Source: Coffea arabica (Eukaryota > Streptophyta > Magnoliopsida > Gentianales > Rubiaceae). Taken from it: a DNA stretch of 64,000 nt. The notes under the pieces were generated by a model. It did not search any database, was not told the origin of the DNA, and was given only the letters and a program-made list of their open reading frames with translations. Shown piece after piece: positions 12,764 through 25,758 of the stretch (its first letter is position 1; each line of letters begins with the position of its first letter). The DNA lies in NCBI RefSeq assembly GCF_036785885.1, contig NC_092316.1, positions 51,655,001 to 51,719,000 of the forward strand. The letters run 5' to 3'. Both the position numbers and the translations under genes were made by a program.

Positions 12764-15700
12764 TATATATTTTGGTTACTTCTGTGGTGCCTTATTTTTT
12801 TAGAAAAAATAAAATCTAAATATTTAGGTGTTAGAAAAATGAATTTTTGATTTGGAAAATGAGTTTTTTTTTATTTTAGAGAATAAATAAAAGAAAAAGG
12901 GCCTAACATGGGACTTAAAAAGTGCGATAGTTTTGGCCCAAAATAATAGTCTGAAAAGAGTTTTTAGGAAAAATATGAGTTGCCATTTGGTATTGAGTTA
13001 AGGTATACCAAGTCACCAAAAATATACTTTTAAATGAAAAATAAGCAAAATCCTTTTTAGACGACTCTAGGTCTTCGAAAAAGCAAGAGAAAAGAGTTCG
13101 AGAGTTACAATTGAAGAAAGGGAAGATAAATATTTAATTTAAGGCACCCTTTCAATCTAGCCACAACTAGTTGCGTGACTTAGTAAAAAATTTTCTTAAT
13201 CTAACTTATAAAACTTATCACATTAGGGCGTTTCTATATAGATGCAAATCTAGACTTAATGAATATCGAAAGGGTCGAAATATCTTTTCAAATTTTAATT
13301 CGCAAATCACATTAATTGTGATGTCCAAAATGATTCTTAGAAGAGATCACGAATATGCAAAAATGAGACACAAAGAAAAAAAAATTATAATACAAAAAAT
13401 ATATGTGACCTAAAAGAGAGGAATGCAACATAATGGGTGCGGGGCATCTAGATAAGTGACTCAATTTTCCTTTTTATAGAGGAGATGCGAACGTGCTAAG
13501 GTTAAGAAGCCATACTCGTCCATTTTCCATATTTGAAGAGTGACTCCCCTCATCTAATCAAGCAAATGAACTAACCTATTTCTAATTTCCTAAATGGAAG
13601 GTAAGTCTAAATGTCATGTTTCCCACACATGGGGGTAATACAGATAATATATAGAGCAAATATCATACAAGATAAGAAAAGACCCTAAAAATGAAAAAAC
13701 ATGTATGAAATGCGATGAACGTCATGAAAAAATGTGATTCTATCGCAAGACGGTCTAAAGGATCTAGTATTGGACTACCCATTTTTACAAGTTTTCACTA
13801 GCGTCGGATTAATGAGAAATTGGAGAGAAAGCCCACAACTAGCGTTGGACTAGTGTAGTGACGTCATGCATTTATTATATACAAATAAATCATATAAAAC
13901 ATAATTAAAAGAAATAAATACATAATGCATATAAAGCACATAACACAGAACCATAATTTCTAGACGCAAAACTCTAATGAAAGTAAATAAACACGTAAAC
14001 ACATAAGTATGCAAGCACACAAGCAAATAAATGCATTACAATCTAGGGGGAAATTTTAAAAATAATAACCTAACTATTACATTTATCTAACAAAATACAT
14101 TTTTAGCAAAAATTAAAACCTATCTATTACATAGGCTAGCTAAATACATGACTTGAGCGCCTATCTATTACAAATTTGACATTTTAATGCCTCTCAAATA
14201 ATCATCAAAAAATTAAACAAAATAAATGAAACTTAAAATAAATAAAAATGAATAATTAAAAGAAAAAGCATTCAAAACATGCCATTACACATAAAAATAC
14301 ATTGGAAAACATAAAAAAATTTAAAATAATCAAAGAGGTTACCTCTCTTGAAATTGTGGTTAAATGGGGTGAAATTTGCCCTATTTATAATCCAAAATTA
14401 ATAAAATAATCAAGACAGCAATTTAATTATAAAAAAGTGAAAATAATCATGAAATCTACCAATTAAAGCACTTAAATGGAGTATAATTACCAATTGAAGA
14501 AGAAAAGTAACTTATATTTAAGAAATCAAAACTGTTAGGAACCTAATTGCACAAATTAAGAAAGTTTTTGAGGTCAAATTATAATTATTACAAAAATTAG
14601 GAAAAATAAAGTTTAGGGATCAAATTGCAATTAAATTAGGGACCTAATTGAATGAATTCAAAGTTTTTAGGGTCGTAATAAAATTACTCAAACATCCAGA
14701 GGCCAGAGTGCAAATTTCGTTACCAGATTTTCTTAAGAAATTGGCCATTTCATGATTTCTCTGGGCCATAGGCCATCAGGCCTATCAAAAGTGCAAAAGA
14801 AAAAAGCAGGCCAGCCCGTCTTTGAACAAAAAAAAAAATTCAACAAAAAAAGCATGGGCTTTTTTCCTCTAGCCCAAACCAAAATTTAATCAAAATAAAT
14901 CAAAATCCATTTTCCAAACCCAACCAAATAACGGGTTTGTTTGGATTGCTGTTTATTTGTCAAAATATATTTGCTTGCATTATCATTACAATTTCCAACA
15001 CACCTTTTTATCTTTCCAATTATCTTTTTATCTCACATACATCACATCACAAAAAGTGCTACAGTAAAAATATCTCTAATAATTCACAATCCAAACAAAC
15101 CCGTTATCTCTAATAATTCTTACTAAAACCCAACAAGATATAAATCAACTAAAAATTATTAAACCCTAATTATGCCCTAGAAACCAAAAATTAATCTTTA
15201 CAAAAACATGATTAAAATATGCAAAAGATGATTAAAACTTAAAAGGGATCAAAATGGTTCATTTGCAGAAGTTTGAGGCCACAATAAAATTATGCAAAAT
15301 TAGGGGGTCAAAATGAAAATTTCAGAAGTTATCATGCATCTTGTTCGAAGGTTTCTGCAATCCTTTTTCTTTTGCATTTTATCAAACATAACAAACATTA
15401 CAACCGATCCAAAGTTTCAAACCAAAGCAGCAAGAACACACAACCACATCATCAAGATTCAATCCTGGTACATTTAACATGAAATTGTGCAATAAAATCT
15501 GAACTATTATCCCATAAAATGAGCAAAAAAAAAAAAAAAATGCAGCAAAAAGAGGAAAAAAATGCAGGCAGAATCCGAATGATTTTTGGCACAGATTTAA
15601 GCTTAAATGGCAAGGGAAAGATGAAATACATCACCTTTGGCACTTTAAAGGATGAGACAACGCGTCAAACGTCGAAGGAAACGGATCCAAACGCAACAAC

Positions 15701-16149
15701 TTGAAGATTGAATCTTCCTGTAACAGGTTTCGAGAGCTGACAGTGCAGCAAATTCGGGCCCAAATTAAGCAACCTTAGAGGTGTTTTTCCTGTGAATTTT
15801 CAACATAAAGTTCTTCTCACACATCTATAGAGTATTAGAAATCAAGAATTGATCCAAAAGAAGTCGATAAGAAGAAGAAAATGGCCACTGAACAGGGCTA
15901 CCCGTTCAACCCTGGCTCAAGTTCTTAAAAAATTTTCTGCACTTTTTCCTTCTTCTTTTTCTCTATTTTCTCTCCTTTTATTCTCTGTTTTTCTTTCCTC
16001 CGCCACATCTCCTTTGTTCTCTCATTTTAGGGTTGCGTTTTTGTCCCTTTTATAGCCACAAATCCTCCCCAAAACCTGGAATTAAGGGTGTAGATGATGG
16101 CTGGTTTTCTTGGACACTTTGAGCCATTAGATCATTCCATTCAATCTTT
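12764..16149 (-). mobile_element. Undelimited LTR-retroelement-like non-coding DNA
   Basis: Long non-coding stretch of the kind seen in large plant LTRs or LARD-type elements: many 'ggggtcaaattgcaa'-style oligo runs, a 'ttaaggcaccc' motif and primer-like repeats. A minus-strand TATA box (ctataaaaggg, RC of 16044-16056) is followed by a pyrimidine-rich leader. I could not pair two LTRs, find a target duplication or find any protein domain, so the class and ends are uncertain. A MITE is embedded at 14930-15105. The stretch interrupts the P450 pseudogene on its 3' side. Confidence 0.4.
14930..15105. mobile_element. Short palindromic-ended MITE, about 176 bp
   Basis: Perfect terminal inverted repeats of about 20 bases: aacgggtttgtttggattg at the left and its complement caatccaaacaaacccgtt at the right. 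TA dinucleotides flank both ends, suggesting a TA target site. No coding capacity. The 15-mer tatctctaataattc occurs just inside (15071) and again at the right edge (15105). Confidence 0.8.
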
Positions 16150-16630
16150 TGATATATTACCTTGGTTGTACATTTCATTTTTTGGTTGGCATCACTAGTA
16201 ATTATACCTCCATTTTTGGTGATAAATTTGTGCTCTTCCTGCATTTCAATGGGTTTTCAGGGTACTATCAGACAATTCCGACTGTTCCACAAGGAATTAA
16301 GTAAGATTTGGATATGAATATACCTCAAGCTTTTTCAAAACATTGGGGTATATTTGGCTATAAAATACACAGCCCACATAATCCATTAAATCGTTTCTCG
16401 GTTTTGCCTCATTCCATCCATCCTTGCGCTTTTTCATCTCCTCCTTGAAAATCGCTATGGCTTTCTTCTGACACTATTACAACGCAAATGGTATCAAGAA
16501 TTTACAATGATTAAACTGCAAATTGGACTAATTAAACTGGCAAGACGAAAAGGAGTTTAAATACTGAATTGTCAAGAGTTAACAATATCCTCTTTTGTGT
16601 GTTATACATAAAGCTGTTAGTGGTATTAAC

Positions 16631-16916
16631 CATCGGCTGTTCTAATGGGGGCGGGGAGGGACTGCTGCCCCCCAAGATTTCAAAAATCCATTTGTGGCCC
16701 TTAAAAATTATAGTAATTTTCATTTATACCCTAGTAGAAATTAGATTTTATTGCCCCAAGTTTTATAAATCCTTCAACATTTCCTTAAAATGTTTCATCT
16801 CAATATTAGAATTTGCCCCACAAATTTTCTAAAATATACAAGAGTATTTTCTTAAAAGCACATCCTTCCTAATCTTGCGTCTAAAACCTTATTCTTAACC
16901 TCTAGTTCCGCCAGTG
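16631..16916. mobile_element. hAT-type MITE in a P450 intron
   Basis: Flanked by a perfect 8-bp target duplication gtattaac (16623-16630 and 16917-16924). Termini are imperfect inverted repeats, catcggctgttcta and cactggcggaacta. It is 286 bp with no coding capacity. The 8-bp duplication and CA...TG ends are typical of the hAT superfamily. Confidence 0.75.
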
Positions 16917-17053
16917 GTATTAACCCTCTTAAAAGAGCAGCGCATACTGCATATTGGATTAACAGTCATTGTTAGCATGTATAAGAACAAACAAGAAAAC
17001 TACACAAGCTGACCCTAGAAAATTGATAATCTGACTGCTTAATCCTTTTACCA

Positions 17054-17596
17054 CAGCGGCGGAGCTAGAAAAAATTCTCAGTAGGGGCAAAAGTAATTCT
17101 AAGAATTTTTACCTACTTTTTTTTCTAGTTTTTTAAACAAAAAAATATTCACCAACAAGTACAAATGATGCATATATTCCATGAAATACATAAAAAGACA
17201 AACTCAAAATTATTAATGTAATAATAATTTTATTTCAAAAAGCAAACTAAACCATTTACAATTGCTCATGGCGAGTTTTCATATTTTGATAACGGTTTAT
17301 AACCTTTTTATTTTGAATTTCACGAATATATTTTTTTCAATGTAAGTAACTAAATATTCATTCAAGTATCTCCCATTTTATTTCGTAACCGATTCTTCAC
17401 TATATTCATAACTGAAAAAACTCTTTCTACGGTAATTATAACAACAGACAAAATCAAAACCAACTTTAGAAACATATAAACTAATGAATGCACAAAACTC
17501 TAGGGATACACTTAAAATTATATCAAAATTCTATGGGTACTATAAAAATTTAAAGGCACAGTGGAGGCCCGTGCCCACACCGTAGATCCGCCCCTG
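17054..17596. mobile_element. hAT-type MITE truncating P450 exon 3
   Basis: Perfect 8-bp target duplication ttttacca (17046-17053 and 17597-17604). Terminal inverted repeats cagcggcggagctag / caggggcggatctac. The 543-bp body has no coding capacity. Its insertion adjoins the readable end of P450 exon 3. Confidence 0.9.
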
Positions 17597-18274
17597 TTTT
17601 ACCATCCCCCCAAATGGCTTATCAAGGGTTTCCAAATGGGCACCTCACCTGGCTGAAAGCCCACAAAATATTTACCGATTTTCTCAAAGGTGACCTGCAG
17701 GCAAAAAATGATAGACAAAACACCAGAGGTCTAGATAATATATTCAGTGTTGTATATACGTGAATTCTTGGCAATCTTTGCATTAAACTTTTAGGCAACC
17801 TTTTAAGCTTCATTATATGCCACAATTCTGCCCTTTTGTGCCCATAATTGTAGGGCAGCGACTACACGAGTCTGAACCATTGCAGCAATCCTGCGAAGAG
17901 CATCAGGTTGATTGACGACCTTAATTACAAGGCTTCTGACTCTAGGGTGTGATGGTCCTTCTACTGCTACGAGGGCATTGGCGCCCACAATTTCAACAGC
18001 AAGCCAGTTCAAGCCAAAGTTTACATCTGATTGGACTGCAAATTAGCTATCTGCAGCAGAACAAGCAATGATGGATGGTTTACCGAAAAGATGTGTTCTG
18101 TACTTTCCTATTTGGTCACCGTACCTGACAGATTATCCATAACAAAACAATATGTACCTTTTAGTTGTCCGATGATTTTCTAGTCAAAGATGTAACCAAT
18201 TAAAAATTCCAATAGCTTAATCGATGTTGTGTAGTTTGCATGCCAAAACAAAATTAAATTGATCAACTTCACTT

Positions 18275-18387
18275 TTTTTTTTTTTTTATTTAAAATTTCC
18301 AGTAGAGAAGTGGTGGAACTTAAGAAGTGGGGAGGGAATAAGGAGATTTGAATCCAAAACCTCTAATCCTAAGGTCTCAACCTAATT
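18275..18387 (-). mobile_element. SINE insertion, 113 bp
   Basis: Flanked by the 10-bp direct repeat aacttcactt (18265-18274, 18388-18397). The plus strand begins with a long T run, so the element lies on the minus strand with an A tail. It contains ggattcaaatctcc, close to a tRNA-type B box. It sits in the first intron of the P450 pseudogene. Confidence 0.75.
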
Positions 18388-19109
18388 AACTTCACTTATC
18401 ACCACACTTTATTATTATTATTTTTTTGTTGGTTTGCCATCTTCAAAACATGTTGGATTTGTAGTAATCACTCGTCTGGTGAAGTCTCATGTTCATAAGC
18501 GAAATCCTGGAATCAGATTTTAGCTTAGTAAGTTAATGGATATATTAACTTACCCAACAAAAAAAGAAAAGAAAAAAGTTAGTATAGATATATCATAGTG
18601 AAATTCCAGTGGCTTTAATTTGCTGGATGACTTAGCAACTGAATAAACATGTAATTCATAAGGGCATGTCTCGTTGTGCACTGTTGCATAACCCCCTCAC
18701 TTGCATTTCTCGTTCAGGATTCCCTGAAACATTTTCAGGAAGTAGTTTAGCTTCCTTCGAGTTCTCAATAATTTAGTTGGCTCCATCCCCATCTTTCTGC
18801 TCCTCCCCCTAATATAGGATCAGTTGCAAAAATGTCGTACTAAAAACAAACGGAATGAATGGAAAAAAAAGGATATATCTTACTTCTTTCGTTTTGCATT
18901 AATATAGTCATCAAGGCGGAGAAGAACTTTGAAATAATAGAGAAAATGAAGCATTTCTCCAAGGAAAGGAAGCCCCATGGATCCAGGAGGAAGCTTGGTG
19001 CCGCTCCGGAACACCGGAAACTTGTTGGTAGGGCATAGAAAATATCAATCCACCACCACAAACGACACCACAAAAGTGACACTATACCAATGTCTATAGT
19101 TATTTCCAT

Positions 19110-20599
19110 GTTCCACTAAAGTTTTGTTTTCTTCCTTTGTTAACCTTAATTGATGTGTAAGTAATGGGGCTTTGGATGTTCTCCTTATATATGAAAACCT
19201 CAAATGAAAGGACAAGTACCAGAAAAGATGCTTGTCAGATTATTCGACCAAGTAAATCAGCAAGAAGACAGATCATACTAGCTTCGAAGTGTATACAGAT
19301 AAAATGTATCTATATAGAAGAGTATAGGTCGATCCAGTTGTGAAGAGCTCCCAAATCTAGATCTTCCAATAGGTTGAGAAATTGATTCTGTTTGTTACAG
19401 TCAATACTTGCATAAAATAGGTTGAGAAATTGGTTGTCTTTGATTCAAAAATTGTAACAAGAATTGTACAACATCCGTCAATATCAAGTCTAAAAAATTA
19501 ATTAACGAAACACAGCATCAATATCTATCCGTACATGTCGGTAAGCTTTTGCAAGTAGCAAGAAGAATGTTGTTTAAGGTGCAAATAGATAAATAATCTC
19601 TATGTACCAGTTAAGATACATGCTCAGTCAAGCTAGACACACTAGCTGATTGGAGCACTGATTAGTTTACGTACAAACTACAAAGGGCAATACTGAACTG
19701 ATTGGCCAAATTTTGTTTGGTACGTAATTAATTCAACTTTTAATCAACTTCAACACGTAAGCAAGTGAGTCCAAAAGATAACAACAATTAATTAACGGCT
19801 AAATCTTCGTTGTTTTCTCTCCATAAGAGACTGAATAGTAGAAAAGAATAAGATGCGTTTCCCTACTCTATCAAATGAAAAAGGGGGAAACGGGAATCCC
19901 CCTTAGGACCCTTAGTAACACTTGGCATATGACCATTTTGTCTGGACTTCTTCCAAAATGCTTATCGGAAACAAATTTGCAGTTTATTCGCATCGTTCAA
20001 CAATGTGAATGAATATGTGCTAATATAACAACTGATCGTAAAAGTGAAAACCACAAAAGGTACTTATATTCACAACTATTCACTTTACACATATTCACAA
20101 CTAATGAAAGTGAAAACCCCAAAAGGTACTTATATATGCGGGGGCTAAAATAACACTTTTCTGTGTTTACATCACATGTTTAAATGTGTGTATAATTAGA
20201 TTTTAATGGTGCCGAACTACAAGGGCTACCAGTACTTTACAAGAAAAAATCTATGAACTACAACGGCTTCTAGGGCTACCGAATCCTGATATTAAGCCCT
20301 TTTGGACCAAAGCAGTTGGAAATAGTAGAATATTCGGTATCATCTTGATACATCAGAGTTGAGAACTATAAAGCTTAGAAACAAATTTCCTAAAAATTTC
20401 ATGTTTAGCTGTCATTTTACTAATTCTGGTCTTTCAGTCTTGAGTAGGTTTGCCTTTCTCACCAGAACTGACACAATTTTCGGAGGTTCATGTTTTAACA
20501 AGTCATGCAGTGAAAAAAAAAGGGGTTTATTGTCTTTCACCAGCTCATTTAGAAAGAAACAAGAAAGACATTCACAGAGGAAGATAGGAGGGGAATCAA
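19110..20599. other. Intergenic region upstream of the first NPF gene
   Basis: No gene seen. A pair of short direct repeats around 20043-20073 and 20105-20140 share 'aaaaggtacttata'. A TATA-like ctataaag at about 20366 is a weak promoter candidate for the NPF gene starting at 20600. Confidence 0.4.
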
Positions 20600-23117
20600 A
20601 TGGCTTTCAATTCTACTAGCCATTCTCCTTCAACCCAACATGAAGATTCTGTTCCTCCTTCCACTTCGAGGAAAGCAGGAGGCTGGAGAGCCATTGCGTA
20701 CATTCTTGGTAATGAATGCCAATTTGGCAAATCATAGCCATATCCGCGTTTTGAAGTATACATAATGCATGCAAATATATATATTCAACGAGACATTCTT
20801 TAATGCTTTCGGGATGCCTTTCTCTCTCTCTCTCTCTGTCTGTTTTTTAGTCTATCTTATATTCAAAAAATCAAGAATAGTTGGAGTTGAGTTGGGTTGT
20901 TATTTTTGTTTAGTGGTAGAGCTAGGACTTGAGAGCATGAGACAAGATGCACAGGCAGTATTTGCATGTTGAGAAATTACTAGCATTGTAGTTGTTCCTT
21001 TTTTTTTTTTTAATTTTTTTTTGGAGAGGAGGGAGAAAGGAGGGAGTTTCTGAGTATTGCAAGAATATAGCTAGACAGGTGACTGCTCCTCTCGCTTGCC
21101 TAATAGATTAATAATCAATTTATTCATTCTAACAAAAGGCCTCTATTACATATATATTTGATTATTGAGATTGAATAAATATGATGGATTGATTTGCTCA
21201 TTTTTGGCTCTCTTTTGTTCTTTTGCAAGGTAATGAATCATTTGAGAAGTTGGCATCCATGAGCTTGATAGCCAATTTAACAGTGTACTTGCGAACAAAG
21301 TACAATTTGGGTGGCATATTTCTTGTTAATGTGGTTACTATTTGGACGGGCTCTTCCAACGTCTTGTCAATAGCCGGGGCTGTTGTCTCAGATGCCTATT
21401 TGGGCAGATTCCTTACTCTTCTCTTTGGCTCCATATCCTCTCTTGTGGTATAATTGATCTCCTTCAATCCCATTTTGATTTTTCCCAAAAGAAGTACCCA
21501 ACATTTTCTGCACTTGTGGTATAATTGGGACTAGACTGGTACCTAATCTTTCTTTGTTCACTTTGAGCAAATGTTGTTCAAGATATTTCTTGAATTTGCG
21601 TGAAATTGTACATGATATTTTTGAAAAATCTTGTATCCAAAAAATATGACCACTCAATTTTCTTGAAACAGGGCATGGGCACAATAGCTTTGACTGCAGC
21701 CATACCTGAACTGAGGCCACCAGCCTGCCATGAGCCATCTGTATGCGAACAGCCTCGGGGATGGCAGATTGTGGTGCTTCTTTTAGGCCTTCTTCTGTTG
21801 GCTACAGGTGCAGGGGGCATTAGGCCCTGTAACATTGCCTTTGGGGCTGATCAATTTGACACAAGGACAGAAAAGGGAAGAGCACGTCTGGAAAGCTTTT
21901 TCAATTGGTGGTACTTCTCATTCACCATTGCACTCATGATAGCCCTCACTGGAGTTGTCTATGTTCAGACAAACATTAGCTGGGCAATAGGATTTGCTAT
22001 TCCGACAGTTTGCCTAGCTTGTTCGATAATCATTTTTTTGATTGGTCGCAGAACCTACATAATCAGGAAGCCTCAGGGGAGTATTTTTATAGACATGGCT
22101 AAGGTGATCAGTGCATCGATCAAGAAAAGAAAGGTAAACCTGAGACAAAGTAGTGATCATACCTTCTATAGTCCTGCAACAGATGAAGAGCTGGAGCCAA
22201 CTAAACTGATGCTGACTGACAGATTCAACTGCCTAAATAAGGCTGCTGTAATCCTTGACTCAAGTGAACTGGATTGTCAAGGTCAGCCCACAGATAGTTG
22301 GAGATTATGTAGCGTGCAACAAGTGGAACAGTTAAAATGCTTGGTTGGTATCGTGCCAGTATGGTGCTCCGCTATTGGTTGTTTTGTAGTCATGGACCAG
22401 CAGAATACGTTTGGGAACCTTCAGGGAATTCAGATGAATCAATTTCTAGGACCTCATTTCAAAGTTCCACCGGCTTGGATGGGAAACACGTCAATGCTAG
22501 CTCTATCCTTTTGGATATTCATATACCAAAGCCTCTATCTCCCGACGTCAAGGAAAATCATGAAAAGGGACGCAAGAATAACACTGAAAGAAAAAATTAG
22601 AACTGGCATTGTGATGTCAATTTTGTGCATGGTTATGGCTGGTATCGTTGAGAAAAAGAGGCGAGAATCGGCTTTAAAACACGGATCTCATGTTTCTCCT
22701 CTTAGTATCGGATTTCTCCTGCCTCAGTTTGTTCTATCAGGCTTGACAGAAGCTTTTGCAGCTGTTGCTATAATGGAATTTTTTACTGTCCAGATGCCTG
22801 AGAGCATGAGAAGTATTGCAGGTGCTGTGTTTTTCTTAAGTTTGTCAATTGGCAGCTACTTAAGTTCTCTTATTGTCAATATTATTCACGTTGCAACTGG
22901 AAAAAATGGGAGACAGCCATGGTTGGGAGATCATGATCTTAACAAGAACAGGCTGGACTACTACTATTTCATCATTGCATCTCTAGGAGTAATCAATTTT
23001 GTATACTTCACCTTCTTTGCCGGCAATTATGTATCTAGCAAGAAAGCTATAACCACTGGGGGGGATCTGCAGCTGGACAACCACTCAATTTCCCAATCTA
23101 GAAAATTTTCTGCTTGA
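20600..23117 (+). CDS. NRT1/PTR family (NPF) transporter, intron-loss form
   Basis: Proton-coupled transporter of the major facilitator superfamily (nitrate, peptides or specialised metabolites), in plasma or vacuolar membrane. Exons 20600-20708, 21230-21447 and 21672-23117 (stop TGA); all donors are GT and acceptors AG, and phases join cleanly to give 590 residues, usual for NPF. The start ATG opens MAFNSTSHSP and joins to the first-helix ExxEK motif in GNESFEKLASMS (E, E and K present), the proton-coupling signature. Further marks are GAGGIRPCNIAFGADQFD and MPESMRSIAGA. About 12 membrane helices with a central cytosolic loop (residues about 215-260) are expected. Unlike the other two NPF genes here it has no intron at the TDRF|NCLNKAA position, and its second half is more diverged. 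It is convergent with the next gene, 448 bp apart. The NPF2 subfamily is likely but the clade and substrate are not determinable here. Confidence 0.93.
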
Positions 23118-23565
23118 TGGGACACAAAGGATGAAGAGAAAGGATTGCAAACACATCGTCCTTAACCAGCAGACACAGTTTAGTTTGATTTCAATCAGAG
23201 CGAGCATCTGATATTGAGTATAGGATTAGACCTTGGAAATTTTGTTCGTCGTAGTGCTTTCTTCTTTTACACGCAGGAAAATGCTTTGCTCTTCATCGTT
23301 CCTTGGCACTATTAGTACTAAGAAATGATTCTTTTTTGGATTGAGGTTGCAAAGAAGATCTTTGTTATCAGAAGGCATAAAGAGTTTGTGACTGTAGGAG
23401 CATGCCTAGAACATGTACAAAAAACCAAAGGCAAGATGACACCAAAAGGCAGCAGATGTGTCAAACTGATACCAAGATAGATGTAGACATGCGCATAGAC
23501 TGGTAAAGATAACGAGCTAGATTGATAAGATCATCTTAACACCAATTAAATGTACACGAGTTTAA
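23118..23565. other. Shared 3' flank of two convergent NPF genes
   Basis: The 448-bp gap between the two stop codons must hold both 3' UTRs and terminators. AATAAA-like signals are weak. Overlapping transcripts are possible but not shown. Confidence 0.4.
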
Positions 23566-25758
23566 TCAAACAGGATGGTGTTTTGAATTTATTTCATCCA
23601 TGGGAGCAGCAACTGGGATGTCCTTGCCCTGTGTTCCTATGTACTTGTACCACTTTGCACAAACGAGAAAATATCCTAGGTTTATGATCCCCAAAGCAGC
23701 AACCAGGTAGTAAAAATAATCCAATCTTCCCTTGTTGAGGTCTTGATCCAACCAACTACGTCCTGATGCGTCTCTGGTTACCCTATTGATGACCGAAATC
23801 AAGGAGCTGCCCATATAATCAGTCATTGCAGCACCGCAAGACAAGAAGGACCCTCCAAAACTTCTCATGCTCTCAGGGAACTCCTTGTAGAAAAATGCAA
23901 CTTGACCAATAATGGCAAATGATTCTGAAACCCCAATTAATGCCAACTGAGGAATCAACCAACGAGCATTCATCGGAGAAATGCCACCTTCGCTTGGTGC
24001 TGTTCCTACGAATGGCATAGAAAGAGCCATTGTTCTCCTCTTGTATTCCACTACTCCAGATAGTATCAAAGCGATTGGAGCAATAACCATGCCAACACCA
24101 ATCTTTTTCAGGACTGTGATGCCTTCTTCTCTGTTGGTGATCCTTCGAAGTAGCGGAACCATGACTGCATCATAGATAGCTGTGCATATTGAAAAGCCTA
24201 GCAAGGAAAAGATTATGAAAGATGCTGGCGGGATTTTAACGTTTCCAATTCCTATTCGTCTATCAGATTGGATGGCCTGGAAAACTACGTAGGTATGTAT
24301 CTGCTTCAGAGCCACAAAGTACATAGCACCTGCAAACCATATAGGAATTATTCTAACCACACATTTCAATTCTTCCACCTGCTGGATGCTGCAAAGTCTC
24401 CATGGATTGGAAGCTGAGCCATCTAGGTTCATACGGTCTTCTGGAGTTATGATTGCTGCTTTAGTGAGGAACCTGAATCAATTCCTCTTGTCTTAGTAGT
24501 GGAAACTAAGAGTGACAAGAAATGACAATTAACAATTTTTCGTAAATAAATGAAAGGTTTAGAGGGTTCTGTACAAGGAAGCTTTGAGTTGATTGATTCA
24601 AACTTCGATGTCTGGACATCAATTATTACCTGAACTGATCTGTGTAAGGAAGCTTCGAGTTAATTGAATTGGAGGAAATGTAAGCAAATAGAGAATCCCA
24701 AGGATGATCTGGTAAATGCATATGCCTCTTTTTAATTGCAGCCACCATCACCTGAGCCATACTTGTCAAGGGACTGCCTTGTGGCGTTATCATCACATAC
24801 ATTCTCGTGCCCACGAAGAAGAAAAGGCATGATATAAACATAAGAAATGTAGGAATCGCAAACCCCAGAGCCCAGTTGACACTGTTTTGGACGTAGACCA
24901 AGACCGTGAATGATACCATCACAGCAACTGTGGTGGTGAAATAATACCAACTGAAAAAACTGTTGATTCCCTTTCTCCCTGATTCGGTATTGGGATTGAA
25001 TTGATCTGCTCCAAAAGGAATGTTACATGGTCGCACGCCACCAGCTCCTATTATCAGCAATCCAAATCCACTTAATAAAATAGTAAGTTGGCCTGATGTT
25101 GCTTCGGCGCATTTGCTGCTTCCTTTTTGGCAGGAAGGAGGATGCAGATTAGGGATCAATGCTGTTAGTGTTAGCACCAGCATTCCCTGTAATTCATGCA
25201 TACCAGAAGCTAAAGATCAAACAAATATGCTCGGAATTCGACTCCTATATTCTTCTTTCTATATAATTCAAGAGGACAAGGATTATATTACTTCAGTTTC
25301 TCATAAAGAGAAACATCAGCCTGGAAACATTAAATTGTTTATGCTACATTACCAAGAAATAGCATATAGAAGCGAAGGCGAGAGTCTTGTATCGACCAAA
25401 ATAAGTATCGGACAAGAATGCTCCGACCAAGGTTCCCAAATGGCCGGTACCACTGAAGATATTGAGGAGATTGGTTGCAGTAATGGGCTTCATATTGAAG
25501 ACAGTGGTCAGATACACCAACAGATTTGCTCCGATTCCAAATCCTCCCAGCTTATCAAACATTTCATTCCCTGCCAGAATTTTACTTTTAATTTCTCCCA
25601 AAGATTATAAACTTCTACAGAAATGCATGTTTAAAATCATTACCTATAATAAAAGGCATGACTTTGACCCCTTTGTACTTGATTTCATGACTAACTTCGA
25701 GAGATGTTTCATCCAATTTCAAGTCGGTACTGTCATCTGTAGTAGAACTCAGTCCCAT
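23566..25758 (-). CDS. NRT1/PTR family transporter, NPF2-like (paralogue 2)
   Basis: Minus-strand gene of four exons: 25758-25644, 25570-25353, 25186-24630 and 24472-23566, with GT/AG borders and matching phases, giving 598 residues. It is an MFS proton-coupled transporter; NPF2 members move nitrate, glucosinolates or other glucosides. It starts [15 protein letters not shown]. The first-helix motif reads [12 protein letters not shown], that is ExxDK rather than ExxEK: the second acid is shortened to Asp. Conserved segments are [35 protein letters not shown] (start of the second bundle, typical of NPF2), [13 protein letters not shown] and [18 protein letters not shown]. Exons 2-4 have the same lengths as in the gene at 41710-43854. 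Tandem TATA-like motifs lie 112-140 bp upstream of the ATG. No disabling change is seen. The substrate is unknown. Confidence 0.94.

Larger units (their letters stand above)
16150..19109 (-). pseudogene. Cytochrome P450 pseudogene (CYP85-clan-like)
   Basis: Minus-strand exons in order. Exon 1, 19109-18884: starts MEITIDIGIVSLLW, then after a frameshift near 19050 reads LPPGSMGLPFLGEMLHF, the proline-rich N-terminal motif of P450s; it ends at a good donor (gtaaga). Exon 2, 18124-17800: completes KYGD, then THLFGKPSIIACSAADS, an in-frame TAA, NFGLNWLAVEIVGANALV and RIAAMVQTRVVAALQLW; a second TAA replaces a Lys codon just before the donor. Exon 3 starts at 17694: VTFEKIGKYFVGFQPGEVP, cut near 17605 by a MITE. 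Later pieces: 16473-16370 (KKAIAIFKEEMKKRKDGW, NDLMD) and 16247-16150 (ITSDANQKMKCTTKVI). The I-helix threonine region, ExxR and the haem Cys loop are not found. A functional homologue would be an ER-anchored monooxygenase of about 470-490 residues. This copy cannot make one. Confidence 0.88.

Noticed and set aside
20359..20619. 86-codon ORF overlapping the first NPF exon
   Set aside because: Out of frame with the NPF start at 20600 and ends just inside exon 1; it lies in the leader.
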